Origin: an uncultured bacterium
GTDB taxonomy: Bacteria > Cyanobacteriota > Vampirovibrionia > Gastranaerophilales > Gastranaerophilaceae
Direction: 5' to 3'
Assembly (NCBI GenBank): GCA_950022695.1
Contig: CATLLN010000002.1
Span: forward strand, 62,001-126,000
DNA: 64,000 nt
In this document: piece after piece, positions 60,042-64,000 of the stretch
How the letters are laid out: every line of letters starts with the position of its first letter
Numbering within the stretch: position 1 is the first letter of the stretch
Position numbers and translations under genes: made by a program
The notes under the pieces: generated by a model
Told to the model about the DNA's origin: nothing
Seen by the model: the letters and a program-made list of their open reading frames with translations, nothing else
The model's database searches: none

Positions 60042-62663
60042 TGAATTTAAGGAAGGTAGAAGTCTTAACTTGAACTTGCAAGATGTCAACACATTGAAGT
60101 TATACGAGTTTGTAAGCTCCTCTATCTCTTTTTCTGTTTTAACATCCACTTCTGCCTGTGCAAAGAAAAGGTTTTCTTCTTTTTGCTTAAGTTCTTTTTC
60201 AATCACTTTCAATCTTTTAGTAACCTTAAGTTCTTCCAGTCTATCTGTCATTTTACTTGAGAGTAGTTTGTTCAACTCTTTAACTTCTGTCCTCAGGTCA
60301 TTCAAGTTGGTTTCAAGTTTAGCTTTCTGTCTGCCAGCCTGTAACTTTATTCTTTCTACTTCATAAGCAATAGAGCCTTCTTTACTCTTTAAGTAGTCTA
60401 TTAAAATATCATTTGCAATGACTTTATCGTCAAGGTTTCCAGCCTCTTCAAAGTCATCAAAAAGTTTAAGTTCAGGGTGACAAAACTTATCTTTTTCTTC
60501 TATTTTAACGACAGGAAGGGCGAGAAGTTTTCTACACTCTACGTCACTAAGTATCCGTCCTGATTGAGTTTGTCCTATTAAAAGATGTTGAAACATTTTA
60601 TTAGAGCCGACTTTGTTTGTTGTGATTGAATAATTGTATAACCCTATGTCACAAGGTTCAATACCTGAGTCAACGTACAAGATAGCTTGCGTTGTATCGA
60701 CACTATCAAGCTCTTTCAATATTCCTTTTACAAGTAATGAAGTAAAAGTTATTCGTTTAAAACTTGGTTTAAAATCAGGACTCATGCCATATTCTGAATA
60801 TCCTTCATAAGCCTTTTGTCTCATGAGATTATCTTCTTTATAGCTGAATAAATACGGTCTGCCATATCCTTCAATAAGTTTTAAAGTCCTGTTGTTATCA
60901 TCAATCTCATACCAATCTGGTTTTTCATAGGTAAAATAATATTTAACAAGCTCCCAAAGGTCATTGTTGAGTTGTTCTTTTTGCTCCTCGATGTATTTAG
61001 GAGTTACTGTTACTTTATCCGCAATAGACTTTGTAAATGTTGTAAACAAAATATTCTCAGTATTCTCGATAATCTCTGTATTAGTGGTCTTATGTTCTTC
61101 AAGGTTCTGTTTGAAAGACACCGCTACTTCCGCTAGTGGTCTGAACTGTGGTAGAACTTCCTTAAGTTTTAAATCAAAGTTTCCGACAATATCATCAGAC
61201 ATCCCAAATATACCGTTGAATTGAAGAGTACGTTTATTTATAAGCTCTAGCATACGTACATCAGCAAGATTTTCTTTACTCAACATATTGATAACAAGTA
61301 CATCAGATTTTTGTCCTTGTCTATGACATCTACAAATTCTTTGTTCCATTTCAATGGAGTTGTAAAGTAAGTCATAATTCACAACTACAGGGCAATACTC
61401 AATATCTAAGCCTTTAGCTGAGGCGTCTGTAGTTACTAGTATTTGTATCTCATCATCATTCCTGAATTGCTCAAGGCTGTTGTTATCCTTGTATTTGAGT
61501 GTGTTGAACCCCTCTTTTTTAAGTAAATTATTAAGAACTTCAAGTGTGGTGTTGCTTGTTACAAACACAATCGCTTTTTCGTTTACCTTGCATTGTTTCA
61601 GGTGTTTAAAAACTTGTTTCATAATCTTGACTAAGCTCAAGGTTTTAGAGTTTATCTGAATACTTGAAGCTAAGTCATAAATCTTCTGCAAATATGCTTT
61701 TTCAATACCATAAGTTCTTTGAATTGCTTGTTGTAACATTTTAGTAAAGGCTTGAGGAGATGAGGAGAGCTTATTGAAGAGCATTAGAGCTAAGTTATAC
61801 TCATCCATTTCATAGGCAATTTTGTTTTCAGACTTAATATAAGTGTTGAGAAGAGTATAGAGTTCTTTTTCTTCCTTAATCAATGGATAGTCTACCGTAA
61901 AAGGAATTCTGTTTGAAAATGAGACATATTCGCATGCCTGTGCTTTCAATGTTCTGAAACAAAATTGAGAAACCCAGCTTGTAAGTTCAGGATAGTTTTC
62001 AGGTTTGCGAAAATATCTTTTGTAAAACTCATCAGAGTCAGGCAATACGCTTTCATCAATAAAGTGAATAAGTCCGTAAATATCCCTAATATCCATAGTA
62101 ATAGGAGTCGGGGTAAGAAGGAGTTTATATGCCTCTCTTACAGAGTCCTTAAGTGTTTGAGTCATCTGCTTATCAGGTTTTGATAAACAGTCAGCCTCAT
62201 CAAAAATCGCCATGTCCCAGTCCCGCTCTTTGATACAGTCAGAGTATTTGAGAGCCACTTCATAAGTTGTAATAACAATTCCTTCTTCATCAGGTATCTG
62301 AGGGGTGTTATTCCAAAAGATATGAGGTAGTGTAAAGTCTTTATTTAATTTACATAACCATTGAGGGATTAAGTTTGGAGGCAAAATAATAAGAATATTC
62401 TCTTTCCCTTCATACCACTTCTGTCCCGCAATCAACAGAGCCTCATAGGTTTTACCTAGAGAGCCTTCATCACAAAGAATACAACCTTTTAAATAATCTG
62501 AACGTAATGCAAATTGAGCCGACGCAATCTGATACGGGTAAACCTTAGCGTTTGATGAAGCATAAATGGGTAAGAAGTTTTTATCATCTACAAGAGCCTG
62601 TAATCGTGTTGACTCTGCTATTGCTTGATACTTATTTGTAAGCTTTGAAAATACTTCCACCAT
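60039..62663 (-). CDS. SNF2/DEAD-like helicase with C-terminal coiled coil
   Basis: 874-residue SF2 ATPase of the SNF2 kind. Walker A-type motif I is CDEGSLGKTYEALL (about residue 63, with Ser in place of the usual Met-Gly pair), then ILIILPPNLIPQWL (Ia) and MAIFDEADCLS (II). LLLTPTPITMDIRDIYGLIH (III) carries Pro in place of the usual Gly-Thr. Also present are ILVTTDASAKGLDIEYCPVV (V) and EQRICRCHRQGQKS (VI). The last 150 residues are a coiled coil (QKAKLETNLNDLRTEVKELN). Such proteins occur in mobile elements and defence islands (e.g. DISARM, RapA relatives); no DUF1998 or PLD partner is here. Its 3' end overlaps the promoter of the peptide mRNA. Confidence 0.85.
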   Translation of the reverse strand: MVEVFSKLTNKYQAIAESTRLQALVDDKNFLPIYASSNAKVYPYQIASAQFALRSDYLKGCILCDEGSLGKTYEALLIAGQKWYEGKENILIILPPNLIPQWLCKLNKDFTLPHIFWNNTPQIPDEEGIVITTYEVALKYSDCIKERDWDMAIFDEADCLSKPDKQMTQTLKDSVREAYKLLLTPTPITMDIRDIYGLIHFIDESVLPDSDEFYKRYFRKPENYPELTSWVSQFCFRTLKAQACEYVSFSNRIPFTVDYPLIKEEKELYTLLNTYIKSENKIAYEMDEYNLALMLFNKLSSSPQAFTKMLQQAIQRTYGIEKAYLQKIYDLASSIQINSKTLSLVKIMKQVFKHLKQCKVNEKAIVFVTSNTTLEVLNNLLKKEGFNTLKYKDNNSLEQFRNDDEIQILVTTDASAKGLDIEYCPVVVNYDLLYNSIEMEQRICRCHRQGQKSDVLVINMLSKENLADVRMLELINKRTLQFNGIFGMSDDIVGNFDLKLKEVLPQFRPLAEVAVSFKQNLEEHKTTNTEIIENTENILFTTFTKSIADKVTVTPKYIEEQKEQLNNDLWELVKYYFTYEKPDWYEIDDNNRTLKLIEGYGRPYLFSYKEDNLMRQKAYEGYSEYGMSPDFKPSFKRITFTSLLVKGILKELDSVDTTQAILYVDSGIEPCDIGLYNYSITTNKVGSNKMFQHLLIGQTQSGRILSDVECRKLLALPVVKIEEKDKFCHPELKLFDDFEEAGNLDDKVIANDILIDYLKSKEGSIAYEVERIKLQAGRQKAKLETNLNDLRTEVKELNKLLSSKMTDRLEELKVTKRLKVIEKELKQKEENLFFAQAEVDVKTEKEIEELTNSYNFNVLTSCKFKLRLLPSLNS

Positions 62664-62761
62664 GAGTTCATTCTACCATGAACAAATAATCGCCAGGATA
62701 CCAGGTTTATAGGCTCGCTGCGCCTGGTTAAAGTGATTTTAGGTATAAATCTCGTTGAGGG

Positions 62762-63871
62762 TCAACTATCATCAATAATAGGTACTACATAAATCAGAAT
62801 GAAGTCTACAAGGTTAGATGAGCTATGTGGCTTGCAAGTTCTTATAAATCCATTCTTTTCGGCTGTCTTGTCATCCGCAAAGAATAATTTATTGCATAGC
62901 TCTTTGTAAAGTTCAGAGTTAGGTGTTACTTTTCTGATTATTGTACTTATCTCTGAAAACTGATTTTGTAATCCTAACTCATCAGCAACATTTTGATAAT
63001 CATAAAAGTCTGAACTCTCTAACAGGAGTTCACATGCCAGCTTTCTGATTTTAGATACCTCCGTCGTTGCAGTTTCTAAGGTCTCTTTAGTATTAAATAT
63101 AGTTCGTTGTATAATCGTTGTGAATATTTTTTCAAGGTCATTGCTAAGTGAGCCTTTACAAATAGCATTAAGAAGTAAATCAACTGTAAATCTTTCTTTA
63201 TCTTTATGTGATAGGAGATTAGTTAATGGAGAGAGTTTATCAGCTCCCTGTAGTTCAATTTCAACTCTTAGCAAGTTTAAATCTTTCAGATTAAGCGTAT
63301 TTGTTTCAGGATTGTAAGCTTTTCCTAATAGTTTAATTTCGTCCTTTGTTAATGGTTCATATAAGTGACAAATATATGTTTTGTGTTGTTTGTAGTACTC
63401 TTCTGCTTTATTGTAGAACTTAATAACAAAATTGATACCATTTAAAGAGTCGTCATTATGAGAATACTTAAAGTACAAACTATAAATCCCTTCCGACTCG
63501 ATAAGTTCAGGTTCAATTCGGCTGTATGACCTTTCGGCAAGCATTAAGAGATAGTCATTTACTGAATTTGTAAGCAAAATATCTTTAGCTAAATGAATAA
63601 TACTAAACCACATTTTAGGATTTAAGTGATTAAGAGGTTCTTGGAACTGTTTTAGAGAAGGCATTTGAAGGTTGTGTTTGAGGTCTGGCATGCCATATCT
63701 CTTTTGTTTTGTCGGTGTAAAAGTACTTAAAACAAGCCCCGCCTTATTAAACAGAGAATAATCAGGATAACTTTGCTTTAAAATATTATCTATTTCAATT
63801 CTGTTCTCTTGTAAGACATCCTTCTTTTTATAGATGAGCCTGAGCTTGTCAATCTTAACCTTATTAAACAT
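62762..63871 (-). CDS. Possible replication initiation protein of the element
   Basis: 369 residues. The segment SLNGINFVIKFYNKAEEYYK, the later LNLLRVEIELQGADKLSPLT, and the basic start (FNKVKIDKLRLIYKKKD) recall phage/plasmid replication proteins of the gene II/X type. Those have F-Y-x-K-x-x-E and L-R-x-E-x-x-L blocks. I do not see an unambiguous HUH motif, so this is tentative. AAGGA lies before ATG 63871; the TTG two codons upstream overlaps the previous stop. It lies between the SNF2-type gene and an ORF cut by the window edge, all on one strand, probably one operon. Confidence 0.45.
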   Translation of the reverse strand: MFNKVKIDKLRLIYKKKDVLQENRIEIDNILKQSYPDYSLFNKAGLVLSTFTPTKQKRYGMPDLKHNLQMPSLKQFQEPLNHLNPKMWFSIIHLAKDILLTNSVNDYLLMLAERSYSRIEPELIESEGIYSLYFKYSHNDDSLNGINFVIKFYNKAEEYYKQHKTYICHLYEPLTKDEIKLLGKAYNPETNTLNLKDLNLLRVEIELQGADKLSPLTNLLSHKDKERFTVDLLLNAICKGSLSNDLEKIFTTIIQRTIFNTKETLETATTEVSKIRKLACELLLESSDFYDYQNVADELGLQNQFSEISTIIRKVTPNSELYKELCNKLFFADDKTAEKNGFIRTCKPHSSSNLVDFILIYVVPIIDDS

Positions 63872-63873
63872 TG

Positions 63874-64000
63874 TCAATCCTTATAGCTCACTGTCTTGTA
63901 GATACTGTTAAGAACTGGTTGTTTTGGTGCTAAGTTTAATTTTTGAGCATATTTAATCATCTTGCGAATTTGAGCTTGTTGTTTACTTCCTAGTGTTTTA
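63874..64000 (-). CDS. C-terminal 41 residues of a protein cut by the window edge
   Basis: The frame enters from the right edge and ends at TGA 63874-63876, two bases before the next gene's ATG. The visible part is basic and helical (KTLGSKQQAQIRKMIKYAQK, then LNLAPKQPVLNSIYKTVSYK). It could be a small DNA-binding protein, but too little is visible to identify it. The tight spacing suggests translational coupling with the possible replication gene. Confidence 0.6.
   Translation of the reverse strand, partial: KTLGSKQQAQIRKMIKYAQKLNLAPKQPVLNSIYKTVSYKD

Noticed and set aside
60039-63871. A DISARM or BREX defence system.
   Set aside because: Only an SNF2-type helicase and a type III locus are present; the diagnostic partners (DUF1998, PLD, PglZ, BrxC) are absent from the visible part.

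Overview
The window is AT-rich DNA from a fermentative, probably strictly anaerobic bacterium with two membranes. Pyruvate formate-lyase points to anaerobic fermentation, and two very large AsmA/TamB-type proteins imply an outer membrane. A gene set otherwise typical of cyanobacteria and plastids (a Ycf46-type AAA ATPase next to DUF1257/Ycf35-like and DUF2997-like proteins) suggests a non-photosynthetic relative of the cyanobacteria. The best guess is a gut Melainabacteria/Gastranaerophilales genome, inferred from gene content and style rather than from a marker gene. The standard genetic code fits: all three stop codons end intact genes.

Layout. 1-9.9 kb: pflB (cut by the left edge), a small LEA-like protein, a holin-4-type membrane protein, a nonsense-interrupted PHP hydrolase, a two-frame locus for a 1,753-residue solenoid-repeat protein, and a small nonsense-interrupted ORF. 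9.9-14.8 kb: tRNA-Ser(GGA), then an operon read leftward (HhH membrane protein, radical-SAM activase-like protein, Ycf46 ATPase, DUF1257-like, DUF2997-like). 14.9-25.3 kb: housekeeping genes aroA, ABC permease, clpB, an XRE regulator, two TM2 proteins, dut, alaS and a LuxR-type HTH. 25.4-28 kb: tRNA-Arg(UCU) abutting a wrecked serine recombinase, plus two cargo genes, probably an old island. 28.2-48.8 kb: cupin, TPR proteins, an M48-like pseudo-protease, an adenine-specific DNA methylase, nadE, two AsmA-like giants, an NhaC-type antiporter and dnaE.

49.8-64 kb is mobile DNA arranged around tRNA-Gly(GCC). A 2.6-kb element has entered the tRNA gene. It left the native 5' half stranded on the left and rebuilt the gene on the right with its own 5' half. 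It carries a frameshifted RHH-like gene, a predicted ADP-ribosyltransferase and an integrase remnant. To the right of the tRNA lies a second element with integrase, excisionase, XRE repressor with operators, a type III restriction-modification locus whose mod gene has an in-frame stop, an SNF2-family helicase and a possible replication protein.

The most striking observation is that both elements carry the same compact RNA-regulated module with almost no shared sequence. Each has a 24-28 residue hydrophobic peptide behind a strong ribosome binding site and a bulged 3' hairpin. Each also has a promoter on the opposite strand that would start an antisense RNA at the foot of that hairpin. The antisense terminator is built from the peptide's own codons, and short direct repeats are shared by the 5' and 3' untranslated regions. 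This looks like a par/Fst- or txpA-RatA-style type I toxin-antitoxin system. A second genome-wide theme is leaderless transcription: at least five genes have a -10 box exactly 6 nt before ATG and no ribosome binding site.
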